64,000 bases of DNA from Plotosus lineatus. Taxonomy: Eukaryota > Chordata > Actinopteri > Siluriformes > Plotosidae. A model generated the notes under the pieces. That model had not been told where the DNA came from, ran no database searches, and saw only the letters and a list, made by a program, of their open reading frames with translations. Both the position numbers and the translations under genes were made by a program. The stretch lies in the NCBI GenBank assembly GCA_024760905.1, contig CM045746.1:4861501-4925500 (forward strand), written 5' to 3'. Shown here piece after piece: positions 1 to 10,383 of this stretch. Within the stretch, counting starts at the first letter, position 1, and each line of letters starts with the position of its first letter.

Positions 1-54
1 TACTGAGCCACTTGTGTAACTGTTGGAGGTCAAGCATCAAATTAATTAATTAAT

Positions 55-180
55 TAATTTTTCAAACCATTTAAGCCTAATTAGGGTTACAGGGAGACTT
101 GAGCTCACGTCAGCCAACAGCGGGTGAGGGTGGGGTACATCCTGGACAGCTCGCTAGACCATAGCAGGCTGCAATAAATT
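55..180 (-). repeat. SINE tail fragment (tail type B)
   Basis: Minus-strand remnant of the 3' tail shared by several SINEs in this window: the block running from CTGTCCAGGGTGTACCC-like sequence to the AATTAGGATTAAG-like end, flanked by an (ATTA)n stretch at 40-60. No tRNA head is present. Bases 181-540 show nothing I can support beyond AT-rich, poly-A-containing sequence. Confidence 0.6.
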
Positions 181-564
181 CCTGATAAAAAAACAAAAAA
201 CCAAAACTACACTTCCTTGCTTTCATTCATTATAGCGCAATCCAATACTTTTGCTTACATCATGGAAATTCCTTGATCTATACTCCAGAGGTGTCATGTC
301 CAAATTGGTTTAATATGTTACGGCATGAAAAACAAAGTTTAGAAATTTAAGGCAACAAAATCGGGAAAATGTCAGGGGAGTGAATACATTTGCAAGCCAC
401 CATACTTCAGATTTTCATTCATTCCAACCACAGAGATGAAGTCTAGCATGTTCGTAATTAAATTTATAATATTCATTTATAAATATTTCTATTATTTTAT
501 GAAATCAGCTTTAATGTGGTGGTCTTCCTAATGTAAATATGCAGCTAAATTATGGTATATTAAT

Positions 565-712
565 TAGCACATATGTGTCACAGCAAGGAGGTCCTGGGTT
601 GGAGTCCAGGGCTGGAGAAAGGTGCTTCTGTGTGGACTTTGCATGTTCTTTCTATGCATGTTGTGGGTTTCCACTGAGTACTCCAATTTTCTTCCAAAGA
701 TACAGACGCTCC
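565..712 (+). repeat. tRNA-headed SINE fragment (classic fish type)
   Basis: Contains a box-B-like segment (GGTCCTGGGTTGGAGTCC) followed by the body block reading roughly TGTGTGGACTTTGCATGTTC, which recurs at 6,850-7,000 and, inverted, at 2,100-2,220. The 5' head and the 3' tail are missing or too diverged to define. The open frame over this stretch is a by-product of the repeat, not a gene. Confidence 0.55.
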
Positions 713-879
713 CCGATTTATATTCATCCGTTTTACGTATTTTCTTTTTTCAAAAAAAAAAAGTCAAATTTTGAGTTTGGACGTATCTTCGTAGTACGCT
801 GACGTAATGACACAACAACACTGCGTCCATTGTTTACAAATGACAGATTGAATGTGCCCCTCCTTCTTCCCAGTTCAAT

Positions 880-2052
880 TATATATCTTCTTCTTTTCCT
901 TTCGGCTGTTCCCGTCGGGGGTCACCACAGCGAATCATCTGCCTCCATCTCAGAGCTGACCCTTGATGAAGTCCCACCTCCATCTTGAACTCTTCTGTCA
1001 CACCGACAGCACACCTCACCCCTGTCTTACATCTCTTATACATGTCCTGCACCACTCTAACATACTTCTCTGCCACTCCAGACTTCCTCATGCAATTCCA
1101 CAGTTCCTCTCTCAGCACCCTGTCATATGCTTTCTCCAGATCCACAAAGGCACAATGCAGGTCCTTCTGAACTTCTCTGTACTTCTCTATTAACATCCTC
1201 AAGGCAAACACTGCATCTGTGGTGCTCTTTCTTGGCATGAAACCAAACTGTTGTTCACAAATGCTGACCTCTGCCCTTAGTCTAGCTTCCACTATTCTTT
1301 CCCATAACTTCATCGTATGGCTCACCAACTTTATCCCGCCATAGTTGCCACAACTCTGTACGTCTCCCTTGTTCTTAAAAATGGGCACAAGCACACTTCT
1401 CCTCCATTCCTCTGGCATCTGCTCACTTTCTAAGACCTTGTTGAATATTCTTGTCAGAAAATCTACTGCTACCTCTCCTAGACACTTCCATACCTCCACC
1501 GGTATGTCATCAGGGCCAACTGCCTTTCCATTCTTCATCCTCTTCAATGCCCTCCTTACTTCACCATTACACATCTTTGCTACTTCCTGGTCCTCAACGG
1601 TCACCTCTTCTATTTTTTCTCTCTCATTTTCCTCATTTATCAGCTCTTTGAAGTACTCTTTCCATCTTCCCAGCACACTTCTGTCATCAGTCAATACATT
1701 TCCCTCTCTGTCCTTTCTCACTCAAACTTGCTGCATGTCCTTCCCATCTCTATTTCTCTGCTGTGCCAACCTGTATAAATCATTTTCTCCCTGTTTACTT
1801 TCCAACCAAGCATACACATCATCATACGCCCTCTGTTTGGCCTTTGACACCGCTATATTCGTCTTACGCTGTGTCTCCCTGTACTCCTGTTTACTCTCTT
1901 TGGTCCTCTCAATGTCCCACTTCTTCTTAGCTAACCTCTTCCTTTGTAGACACTCCTGCACTTCCTCATTCCAACACCAAGTCTCCTTATCTACTCTCCT
2001 TCCAGATGACACACCAAGAATTTTCCTACCTGTCTCCCTGATCAGGTGCAAC
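880..2052 (-). mobile_element. RTE-clade LINE copy A, 5'-truncated with a large 3' internal deletion
   Basis: Minus-strand copy of the RTE element seen full length at 16,039-19,186. It carries the linker after the endonuclease (2,060-1,722), then the N-terminal part of the reverse transcriptase (1,721 downward: [51 protein letters not shown]). Just after LHQGSAL the frame jumps to RWRQMIRCGDP, the last codons of the element, so about 1 kb (the YADD-type catalytic box and thumb) is deleted and the ends are joined in frame. It ends in the family's 3' terminus near 886. A stop at about 1,722 separates linker and RT. A dead copy. Confidence 0.9.
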
Positions 2053-2084
2053 AGGTACAACTATTTATACACACACACACTCAT

Positions 2085-2228
2085 TCCTGGGGTCCATTCA
2101 GAACAACCAATTAGCCTTCTGTACATATCTTTGGACTGTGGGAGAAAACATGAGTATCTGGAGGAAACTCACGCAATCACAGGGAGAACATGCAAACCCC
2201 ACACAGAAACGCCTCAAGCCCGGAATTC
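2085..2228 (-). repeat. Classic SINE body fragment
   Basis: Antisense match to the SINE body at 6,900-7,000 and 3,560-3,650: recognisable blocks are TTTGGACTGTGGGAGAAAAC and GGGAGAACATGCAAACCCC, followed by a short piece of antisense tRNA-like head. It sits directly 5' of LINE copy A. Bases 2,229-2,527 hold nothing recognised. Confidence 0.6.
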
Positions 2229-2527
2229 CCTAAGGCTTCTAAAATCCCCACCACCACATTAATGCTGCCCATTTGTGATCCAATGGTATTTTAAATCCAC
2301 CAATTTCAGTCAAGAAAAGATCATTCAGGACACATGTTCACTGCAGGTGTCTCTGCCACTGTTACTGACCGCAACACCCAGCAGTGGATTGTGAAAGCAG
2401 CTGTAGAGTGATTGATGTGCTCCTGCCTTCTTTAACACCTAACTCCTAATACTGTGAGTCCTGCCATTTCTCCACACCACTTCTGTCCTTAACACCTGAT
2501 TCATACTGAAGTTGATTAACATCTTTA

Positions 2528-2775
2528 CACAGGCCTCCAGTGCACTAACTGGGTTATAACAGGCTGGCCATGTCTCTCACTGTCTAGGGTGGGAGGTTCA
2601 TGTAAAAGAACCATTGCTGATTTTCGACGAGAGTAGGCTGCATAGCCGTCAACATGTTTCTGCACTGCGATGGCCTGGCGAGCTGTCCAGGGTGTACTCT
2701 GCCCTTGCCTGGAGTTGGCTGGGATGGGCGCCAGCCTCCCTGTGACCCTAATTAGGATTAAGCGTTTCCAAAAAA
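2528..2775 (+). repeat. SINE, Glu-type body joined to tail B, headless
   Basis: Starts with the central body of the tRNA-Glu-headed SINE (CAGTGCACTAACTGGGTTAT, CCATGTCTCTCACTGTCT, GTAAAAGAACCATTGCTGA) and then, at about 2,672, switches to tail B (GATGGCCTGGCGAGCTGTCC to TAATTAGGATTAAG). The tRNA-like head is missing. It belongs to the tail-B subfamily together with 27,205-27,548 and 34,880-35,205. Confidence 0.75.
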
Positions 2776-2944
2776 AACAAAAAAAAACCCCACTGCACTT
2801 AAAATCGTGATGTGAATGAATGAATGGATCTTTAAACAGGAAGAAATCTAGCAAAACACTAAAACCCAAGTGGTTTTATATGAGAATCTTACAAGGTAAG
2901 ATGTATGTACCATATAAATGAGAGAAAATATGGTGTCCTGATAT

Positions 2945-3125
2945 AAAGACAGTGGTTTCTCGACAGGCTACAGGACATTTATCAGAAATGCAACACTGGA
3001 AGAGTGTGCAGGAAAGTGAAGGACAACACTCACTCCTTATACATTCTTCCATCAGGTAGGCGCTACCAAAAACGACGCAGGAGCTTCTGACCTCAAACTG
3101 TCAGATTTTTCAATGCACACACTTT
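2945..3125 (+). repeat. Possible LINE reverse-transcriptase C-terminal fragment
   Basis: One reading frame contains YILPSGRRYQKRRRSF then a stop, then VRFFNA. This resembles the LPSGRR...RFxN signature at the extreme C-terminus of L2/CR1/Rex1-type LINE polymerases. Only about 60 codons are visible, so family assignment is tentative. The flanks (2,776-2,944 and 3,126-3,419) hold nothing else recognised. Confidence 0.35.
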
Positions 3126-3419
3126 CAAATACATTAACACACCTATGCACATTGCTTTATTCTGTGCATTCACTTTCATTTCACTCCAGCTGGACTGAGA
3201 ACTGCTCTCGCACTTCACCTCTACCTCCCTCACAATATACTGGAATAGCTCCAAACTTTTCTATTATTCACATAATTTCCATGACAGCTGCTACAACTCC
3301 AAGTGCTTATGATGCATAATTAATGGACTAGTCTGTACTGGGAATTATATAAATCCTTATGCTTTATCATTATATTATTATCAGCATATGCTGATAAATT
3401 TAATTGCTGTTTTACTCTC

Positions 3420-3735
3420 ATTCATTCATTCATTAATTTATTCATTCATTTCTTCATACATTCATTCATTCATTTACTAAACCTAATCCTACGGGGATGT
3501 GGGAAGTTGGAGCCTATTTCAGCTCTGAAAACACTGAACAGCTCACACAATGATACACACAACCATTCACACTCAATCTAGAACAGACAGTTAGCATAAT
3601 ATGCACATAACTGGACTGTGGGTGGAATCCACTTCACCCAGAAATGCCATCTCCTAGTTTGAGACTAAAGCACAGGAGGTTTTTTCTGTGAGGTGGACAT
3701 TCTAACCACTACGCCACTGTGCCACCCTGTCATGT
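3420..3735 (-). repeat. Classic tRNA-headed SINE, near complete
   Basis: Antisense copy. From the right it reads tRNA-like head (GTGGCACAGTGGCGTAGTGG, box A-like), a weak box B, the TGTGCATATTATGC-like body, tail B remnant (3,480-3,520) and a terminal (TGAA)n run seen as ATTC repeats at 3,420-3,475. The ordering matches the sense copy at 6,845-7,175. It is diverged but keeps the layout of a tRNA-derived SINE with a microsatellite-like 3' end. Confidence 0.7.
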
Positions 3736-3752
3736 GTTCTAATATGTTGCTA

Positions 3753-6663
3753 CATCTTCTTCTTCTTTTCCTTTCGGCTGCTCCCTTCAGGGGTCGCCAC
3801 AGCAAATCATCCGCCTCCATCTCAACCGGTTCTCTGCATCTTCTTTTTTTCTCTTACTCCAATGACCTTCATGTCTTCCTTCATCACATCCATAAATATT
3901 TTCTTTGGTCCTCCTCTAGGCCTTCTGCCTGGTAGTTCCAACCTCAGCATCCTACTGCCAATATACTCACTGTCCCGCCTCTGTACATCTCCAAACAATC
4001 TCAATCGAGCCTCTTTGACTTTGTCACCAAAACATCTTACATGGGCTGTCCCTCTGATGTACTCATTTCTGATCCATCCATCCTCGTTACTCCCAGAGAG
4101 ACCCTCAACATTTTCATCTCTGCTACCTCCAGCTCTGTCGCCTGCCTTTTCCTCAGTTTCTAAGCCATACATCATCACTGTCCTCAACACCGTCTTGTAC
4201 ACTTTTCCTTTCATTCTTGCTGATACTCTCCTATCGCACATCACATCGGACACTTTTCTCCAACCATTCCAGCCTGCCTGCACACGCTTCTTCACCTCTT
4301 TTCCACACTCTCCATTGCTCTGGATTGTTGAGCCGAAGTACTTAAAATCCTCCACCTTCTTTATCTCTGCTCCCTGTAACATCATCGTTCCTCCTGGGTC
4401 CTTCTCATTCACACACATGTATTCTGATTTTCTGAGGCTAGCCCTCATTCATCTCCTTTCCAGGGCATACCTCCACCTCTCTAGATTTTCTTCCACTTGT
4501 TCTCTGCTCTCACTACAGATCACAATGTCATCTGCAAACATCATAGTCCATGGAGATTCTTGCCTAACCTCGTCTGTCAGCCTGTCCATCACCATAGCAA
4601 ACAAGAAGGGGCTCAGAGCTGACCCTTGATGCAGTCCCACCTCCACCTTGAATTCATCGGTCACGCCAACAGAACACCTCACCCCTGTCTTACATCTCTC
4701 ATACATGTCCTGCACCACTCTAACATACTTCTCTGCCACTCCAGACTTTCTCATGCAATACCACAGTTCTTCTCTTGGCACCCTGTCATATGCTTTCTCC
4801 AGATCCACAAAGGCACAATGCACTCTTCTCCTCCACTCCTCCGGCATCTGCTCACTCTCTAGGACCGTGTTGAATGTTCGTGTAAGAAAATCTACAGCTA
4901 CCTCTCCTACACACTTCCATACCTCCACAGGTATGTTATCAGGACCAACTACCTTTCCATTCTTCATCCTCTTCAATGCCCTCCTCACTTCACCCTTACT
5001 AATCTTTGCCACATCCTGGTCCTCAACGGTCACCCCTTCTACTCTTTTTTTCTCTCTCATTTTCTTCATTCATCAGCTCTTCAAAGTACTCTTTCCATCT
5101 TCCCAGCACACTTCTGTCATCAGTCAATGCATTTCCCTCTCTGTCCTTTATCAATCTAACTTGCTGCATGTCTGCTGTGCCAACCTGTAAAGATCATTTT
5201 CTCCCTCCTTACTATCCAGCCTAGCATACAAGTCATCATACGCCCTCTGTTCGGCCTTAGCCGCTGCTACTTTCGCCTTACGCTGTGTCTCCCTGTACTC
5301 CAGTTTACTCTCGTCGGTCCTCTCAATGTCCCACTTCTTCTTAGCTAACCTCTTCCTTTGTACACACTCCAGCACTTCCTCATTCCACCACCAAGTCTCC
5401 TTATCTACTTTCCTTCCAGAGGACACACCAAATCCTCTCCGACCTGTGTCCCTGATCACATTTGCTGTGGTTGTCCAGTCATCTGGAAGCACTTCCTGGC
5501 CACCCAAAAGCCTGTTTCAACTCCTCTTTGAAGACAACATGACACTCTTCCTTTTTCAGCTTCCACCACTTTGTCTTCTGCTCTGCCTTTTCCTTCTTCA
5601 CATTCCTCACCATCAGCGTCATCCTGCACACCACCATCCTATGCTGTTTGGCAACACTCTCACCCACTACTACTTTGCAGTCACTGACTTTCTTCAAATT
5701 ATATCGCCTACACAAGATGTAGTCTACCTGTGTGCGCCTACCTCCACTTTTATAAGTCACCCTATGCTCCTGTTTCTTCTAGAAGAAAGTATTCACCACA
5801 GCCATTTCCATCCTTTTTGCAAAATCGATCAACATTTGTCCTTCTGTGTTCCTGCCCTGGATACCAAACCTGCCCATCACTTCCTCGTCCCCTCTGTTGC
5901 CTGCACCAACATGTCCATTGAAGTCTGCACCAATGACCACTCTTTCACCTCTGGGGGTACTCTGCATCACTTCATCTAACTCACTCCAGAATCTCTCCTT
6001 CTCTTTTAGCTCACATCCTGCCTGTGGGGCATAAGCACTAACAACATTGAGCATCACACCTTCAATTTCTAACTTGAGACTCATCACTCTGTCTGACACT
6101 CTTCTCACTTCTAGAACGTTCCTGACAAACCCTTCCTTCAAGATGACTCCTACTCCATTTCTCTTCCCATCCACACCATGATAAAACAGCTTAAACCCTG
6201 CTCCTAAGCTTCTAGCCTTGCTACCTTTCCACCTGGTCTCCTGAACACACAGTATGTCCACCTTCCTCCTCTGCATCATGTCAGCCAGCTCTCTATCTTT
6301 TCTTTGCATAGTTCCAACATTGAAAGTCCCTACTCTCAGTGCTTGACTCATGCCTTTCCTCTTCTCTCTCTGCCTACGGACACGCCTCCTGCCTCTCCTT
6401 CTTCGACGTCTTCGACCAACGGTAGTCCAATTTCCATCAGCGATTGACAGCACTGATGGCGGTCGTTGTTAACCCGGGCCTCGACCGATCCGGTATGGGG
6501 GTAATACTTCTGATTTGCATCATAAAAGTTTGGCATTGGTTTTACGTTGGATGCCCTTCCTGACACAACCCTCTGCATTTCTCCGGGCTTGGGACCGGCA
6601 TAAGGGGGAGAGACACTGGTTCGTGCTGCCCCCCCCCCCCCCGCCCCCCCGCCTCATGGCTGC
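3753..6663 (-). mobile_element. RTE-clade LINE copy B, nearly full length but decayed
   Basis: Minus strand. The 5' leader is at 6,663-6,455, including the GGAAGGGCATCCAACGTAAA-like block. The apurinic-type endonuclease follows at 6,453-5,779 (FNVGTMQRKDRELADMMQRR, CVQETRWKGSKARSLGAGFK, ADFNGHVGAGNRGDEEVMGR, all in one frame). Then come linker pieces (5,760-5,479; 5,507-5,151), part of the RT (5,069-4,449, with FADDIVICSESREQVEENLE), and the C-terminus (4,448-3,822). An RT segment is missing near 4,822, where [20 protein letters not shown] joins two distant parts. Frameshifts separate the blocks. The 3' terminus is at about 3,755. Confidence 0.9.
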
Positions 6664-6689
6664 ATTTTACGGTGATAATTGAAGAACAC

Positions 6690-6780
6690 TGTTTACTATC
6701 ACAATGTACTTGTACACAGTTGTTGATGACAATAAAATGAATCTTGACTTTGAATTGACCTTAAAGTTCATATCACCCAG
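6690..6780 (+). repeat. Possible LINE 3'-end remnant
   Basis: The stretch around GATGACAATAAAATGAATCT followed by TTGACTTTGAATTGAC looks like the short imperfectly repeated 3' end of a fish LINE (polyadenylation-like AATAAA then CTTGAAT-type repeats). There is no coding part nearby, so this is a weak call. Confidence 0.3.
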
Positions 6781-6844
6781 GAAACATGTTGATTGCAGCT
6801 ATGAACAGTGTCTGAAACAGCTTATCTTGCATTTTTGTATCAGT

Positions 6845-7178
6845 TGATTCGGTTAGCATGGGGTTAGCCTCACAACAAGAAGGCTTGGGTCCGGTTCCCA
6901 GCCAGGGTGTTTCTGTGCGGAGTTTGCATGTTCTCCCCATGCTTGTTGGGGGTACTCCGGTTTCCTTTCACAGTGTAAAACCAGATAGACTAAATGGCTG
7001 TTCCAATTACTCCCCTACATGTGAGTGTGAATGGTTATATGAGTATTAGCCCTGTGACGGCCTGGTGAGCTGTCCAGGGTGTACCCTGCTCTAGCCTGGA
7101 CTAGACTGAGATGGGTGCCAGCCTCTCTGTGACCCTGATTAGGATTAAGCAGTTCAGAAAATGAATGAAAAATGAATG
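6845..7178 (+). repeat. Classic tRNA-headed SINE, complete, tail B
   Basis: Sense copy in the canonical order: tRNA-like head with GTTAGCATGGGGTTAGCCTC and box-B-like GGTCCGGTTCCCAGCC; body TGCGGAGTTTGCATGTTCTC and ACTCCGGTTTCC; then tail B from about 7,050 (GACGGCCTGGTGAGCTGTCC to GATTAGGATTAAGCAG); ending in AATGAATGAAAAATGAATGA. The tail is the same one carried by the Glu-headed SINEs at 2,528, 27,205 and 34,880. Confidence 0.8.
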
Positions 7179-7189
7179 AGTGATTTGGG

Positions 7190-7485
7190 TAGCGCGTTGG
7201 TGTATCGTGGTAAGCATGTCCAACTCACACCAAGGAGATCCTGGGTTCAAGTCCTGAACTCGGCAAAGGTGTCACTGTGTGGAGTGTTCATGTTCTCCCC
7301 ATGGTTGCCTCCCACAATTTAAAGAAATACACAACAGGTTACTTGACCATAGGTGGGTGTGTGTGTGTGTGTGTGTGTGCGTGCTAGCATTACGATGGTC
7401 TGGTGAGGTGCACCCGGAGTTCACTCTAAGTCGGCTGAGATAGGCTCCAGCCTCCATATGACCATAATAGGAGACCGCAATACCA
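7190..7485 (+). repeat. Classic SINE, older copy with (GT)n
   Basis: Directly downstream of the preceding SINE. Head: box-B-like GATCCTGGGTTCAAGTCC at about 7,237; body GTGTGGAGTGTTCATGTTCT; (GT)n at 7,353-7,382; tail B diverged (GATGGTCTGGTGAGGTGCAC to GGCTCCAGCCTCC). More diverged than its neighbour. Confidence 0.6.
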
Positions 7486-7499
7486 CTTCAGTTGGTAAG

Positions 7500-7687
7500 T
7501 GACTCTCCAAACCAACAGAGGGCGTCATTCACTCCTAAACTGCACAGCCACGCAAAACAAAGAAAAATCAGCCGCCACGCAAAGCTGTTCAATTTCCAAC
7601 GGTCCTTTCCGCCAGCCTTCTTCTTCTGTTTGCATCGACGTTATTGTTGAACAACAACTCTTCTGTCCTGATTAAAAGCGACAATAA
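7500..7687 (+). promoter_or_regulatory. Candidate promoter and non-coding first exon
   Basis: A short non-repetitive island, more GC- and CpG-rich than its surroundings (CCGCCACGC, CAACGGTCC, GCATCGACG), that ends in a consensus 5' splice site, GTAAGT, at 7,688-7,693. What follows to 8,049 is AT-rich and intron-like. No reading frame is visible, so if real it is a 5' UTR exon. It could be the first exon of the AT-hook gene, whose coding exon has an acceptor at 21,378-21,379. This is inference from one donor site and base composition. Confidence 0.3.
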
Positions 7688-8214
7688 GTAAGTTTTGTTA
7701 ATTTTAAAACACTTTGTGCGTTATTATTTTAGTGCAACGAGGCTGTTTTTATAGAGAAAAGTTGTTTGAAATCGCTAGCTATTATTTAGTAGCTAATCAT
7801 ATAGCTAAACCCGCTGCTTTTATCAGCACGAGCGCAAACCTTCACATTGTTATTGTCTAGATCTCAAAAATAACCAGCGTTCTTCCTGCCTCGGATCCAG
7901 CCGTAATAATTACATAATATATAACATACTCCAACGCTTCCTGGCTTAACCCTACCATTAAAATAACAATTATTATAAATATAACAATTAAAATGATAAG
8001 AATACATTACTATAATAATTATAAAACATAATAATAATTATTATTATCAATATTATTAAGGCCGTGCCTACCCGTACGGCACTGTTTTTTTCACGGACTG
8101 TATTTTTGCTATTCGTACGCCAATTCTTTTGCGCATCTGCGTTGACGCACCACCTACTGGAAATGAGGTTAATCATTCTGCCGTATGTTTAGCAGACCTC
8201 AGTCACGTGGTCAA

Positions 8215-8361
8215 CATGGCGCTGGAAGAACATGAGTTCAGTGTCGGGGATAAATTTTGATCATTAGAAGAGCTTGAAAAACGCATTCAGTTGTTCCAAC
8301 AGCATCACTACATTCAGTTGTATAAAAAAAGAACACATACAGTTGAAAACGCTCCCAAATG
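8215..8361 (+). pseudogene. FAR1/ZSWIM-like N-terminal coding remnant in left TIR
   Basis: From the ATG at 8,215 the frame reads MALEEHEFSVGDKF, a stop, SLEELEKRIQLFQQHHYIQL and so on to VENAPK and a second stop, then continues into the SAP ORF. The pattern of a GDKF box, then an LEEL..I..F...HY helix, resembles the start of FAR1-like DNA-binding domains of ZSWIM/Mutator-type proteins (recognised by eye). The right terminus encodes the same start on the minus strand (MATEERVFHVGDKFSLLEEL, about 10,130-10,050). The start codon therefore lies within the inverted repeat at both ends. Confidence 0.5.
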
Positions 8362-8362
8362 A

Positions 8363-8818
8363 TTGGCAAAGCAGGCTAAGTGGGTATTCAATCCCGCTAC
8401 AAAGTTTCTTGAAGTAGAATTGACACAATTCGCATCTCGGCTCGCGCACGGCATCATGGGATCTCGACTACCAAACGTAGCGGAAGTAAACCTTGATGTG
8501 GATGAGAACTGCACTATATATGCGTTTAATTTATGGAAAGTTCCCGACCTTCGGGCGTATTGTATACGTAGGGGTCTTCCCAGTTGTTCCCGCAAGCGTA
8601 AAGATGAACTTGTTGCGCTTGGATTTGCGGCGACGTTACAAAAACTGCCGATAATTTTGTCAAAGGCTGAGGAATCTAAACAAGTCCAACGTGACTATGC
8701 CAGCTTGTTAACAGTTGAGGTGGATGAGGAAATCGTGACAATTCCCGATCCCTTGGGACTTGGCGGATTTTTTGATAATGAAGGACCAGGCACCTCTACT
8801 AGCGCGACTTCGTAATGA
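8363..8818 (+). CDS. SAP-domain protein inside the TIR element
   Basis: An intact 150-codon frame. Residues about 55-90 (FNLWKVPDLRAYCIRRGLPS, then SRKRKDELVALGFAA) match the SAP motif: an L..L..Y...RGL helix, a short turn and a second basic helix K.ELV. SAP domains bind AT-rich, scaffold-type DNA. The C-terminus is acidic and ends in a Ser/Thr-rich tail (GPGTSTSATS). The first codon is TTG, so it probably begins upstream, in frame with the FAR1-like remnant but separated by a TGA, or after a splice. The absence of stops over 450 bp in an otherwise decayed element is notable. Role inferred: DNA-binding part of a transposon protein, or captured cargo. Confidence 0.5.
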
Positions 8819-9362
8819 CTACAAAGAAGGTAAATACAAGTTTTACAGCTCTTGTTAGTCTATTTTACACATTAACATAACAGTAATTTTCAAGATCTAA
8901 GTCTATGATGTGAAATGATAATTTACATATATAATTTGGCATTGCCGATTTTTATGGTAAATTAACAGGTTAATAAAAGGTAATATAGTCTATAGGGTTT
9001 ATGAATTCGAATAAAGAACATTTTAATTATAAACTTACTGCTTTAATCCAACGTTTGCGTCTCTCCGGATCCTTCAGCTCGGTGGGGATGGTAAATAGCG
9101 TGAACGGCGGCAGACATGTACATGCGTTAGTCCAAAATTTGCAGGCATGTATACTGCAAACTAGCTTTTTCCAACGCTCGAGATGATACATGCCGTTCCC
9201 ACAGTTCACTACGGCATAATGCGCACCTGGCATGTCGATAATTTAAGGCTTAAGGCAGACTTTAAGCGGCAGTTGTTCGGATGTGTTTCCATACAACAGC
9301 AAGTGGCTGCAATAAAGTTTGGCAGCACTGACCCTTGGATCAGCTGTTGGGTCACGTTCCCC

Positions 9363-9825
9363 GCACATGCGCAATCGTAATGCGAATTGTGTCTATTGCA
9401 CATGCGCAGTCGTAATGCGAATTGTGTCTATTGCACATGCGCAGTCGTAATGCGAATTGTGTCTATTGCACATGCGCAGTCGTAATGCGAATTGTGTCTA
9501 TTGCACATCTTGCAGTCGTAATCTGGTGTGTCTATTGCACATCTTGCGCAATCGTAATGCGAATTGTGTCTATTGCACATGCGCAGTCGTAATGCGAATT
9601 GTGTCTATTGCACATGCGCAGTCGTAATGCGAATTGTGTCTATTGCACATGCGCAGTCGTAATGCGAATTGTGTCTATTGCACATGCGCAGTCGTAATGC
9701 GAATTGTGTCTATTGCACATGCGCAGTCGTAATGCGAATTGTGTCTATTGCACATGCGCAGTCGTAATGCGAATTGTGTCTATTGCACATGCGCAGTCGT
9801 AATGCGAATTGTGTCTATTGCACTG
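9363..9825 (+). repeat. 35-bp minisatellite, about 13 units
   Basis: Unit: GCACATGCGCAGTCGTAATG followed by CGAATTGTGTCTATT. About thirteen tandem copies, nearly identical; units around 9,505-9,560 carry a short deletion and substitutions (CACATCTTGCAGTCG). Each unit holds TGCACATGCGCAG, close to the palindromic NRF-1-type site, and two CpGs. It lies wholly inside the TIR element, between the SAP ORF and the right-hand coding remnant. Confidence 0.95.
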
Positions 9826-9892
9826 CATCCATGGGGGCAAAAAGTTCAAGTCCGTATCAACAGGAGCACGCCCGCAGAAAAGTGGCCTTTTC
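9812..9892 (+). pseudogene. FAR1-like zinc-binding segment remnant
   Basis: Directly after the minisatellite one frame reads HCIHGGKKFKSVSTGARPQK. This is like the C.HGG.KFK.. segment that follows the N-terminal helix in FAR1/ZSWIM-type domains. It is on the plus strand, the same as the N-terminal remnant at 8,215. The SAP ORF and minisatellite would thus lie between two parts of one domain, as an intron or an insertion. Short, so moderate confidence only. Confidence 0.4.
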
Positions 9893-10383
9893 GAAGGGTT
9901 CCGTAAAGTTAAGCGTACAGCATATGCTTTGATGTGTGCTATCCCACTGGTTAAACATACATTTTTCCATTATTATTTCTGGTGTGCAAAATGGTGACTT
10001 ATGATTAGCAAAAAATATATTCAGTAAAATTCAATGTAGTGATGCTATTGGAAAAACTAAATGTGTTTTTCAAGCTCTTCTAATAATGAAAATTTATCCC
10101 CAACATGGAACACCCGCTCTTCTGTCGCCATTTTGCCCATGTGACTGACGTCAGCTTGTGCATGTGCGAAATCTCATTTTCGAGATGCTGTACAAATATC
10201 AAAACCTCGTAGGAATATGGTGCCGTATGGGTAGTCACTCCATATTATTAATAGCCATTGTAAATGTTAGATGCAAGCGTCTGCACGCGCTTTATTTTAA
10301 CCTGATGCTGAAGTCTGTATTCGAGTTGCTGGCTTTCTCATTTTATCTCTTCATGCTTTATAAACTGCTATAATAATAATAAT

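Larger units (their letters stand above)
8060..10241 (+). mobile_element. TIR DNA transposon with FAR1-like N-terminus, SAP ORF and minisatellite
   Basis: The two ends are inverted repeats: the left starts GGCCGTGCCTACCCGTACGG and the reverse complement of the right starts GGAGTGACTACCCATACGG. Similarity resumes further in, over roughly 8,200-8,310 against 10,055-10,140 inverted. The 10-bp ATATTATTAA lies on both sides (8,050-8,059 and 10,242-10,251), as expected for a target duplication, although the left flank is a general TAA-rich tract. Inside are a FAR1/SWIM-type N-terminus at each end, a 150-residue SAP-domain ORF (8,363-8,815) and a 35-bp minisatellite (9,363-9,825). Long TIRs, GG ends and a 9-10 bp duplication fit Mutator-like elements best, but no transposase core is visible. 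Confidence 0.7.

Noticed and set aside
1345..2262. Long plus-strand frame over LINE copy A (also 3,862-4,629, 12,343-12,990, 17,194-17,937, 28,227-28,736)
   Set aside because: These are antisense shadows of the LINE endonuclease-RT frame; the recognisable motifs are all on the opposite strand.
9363..9825. CRISPR-like array
   Set aside because: Units are contiguous with no variable spacers, and the sequence is vertebrate; it is a minisatellite.
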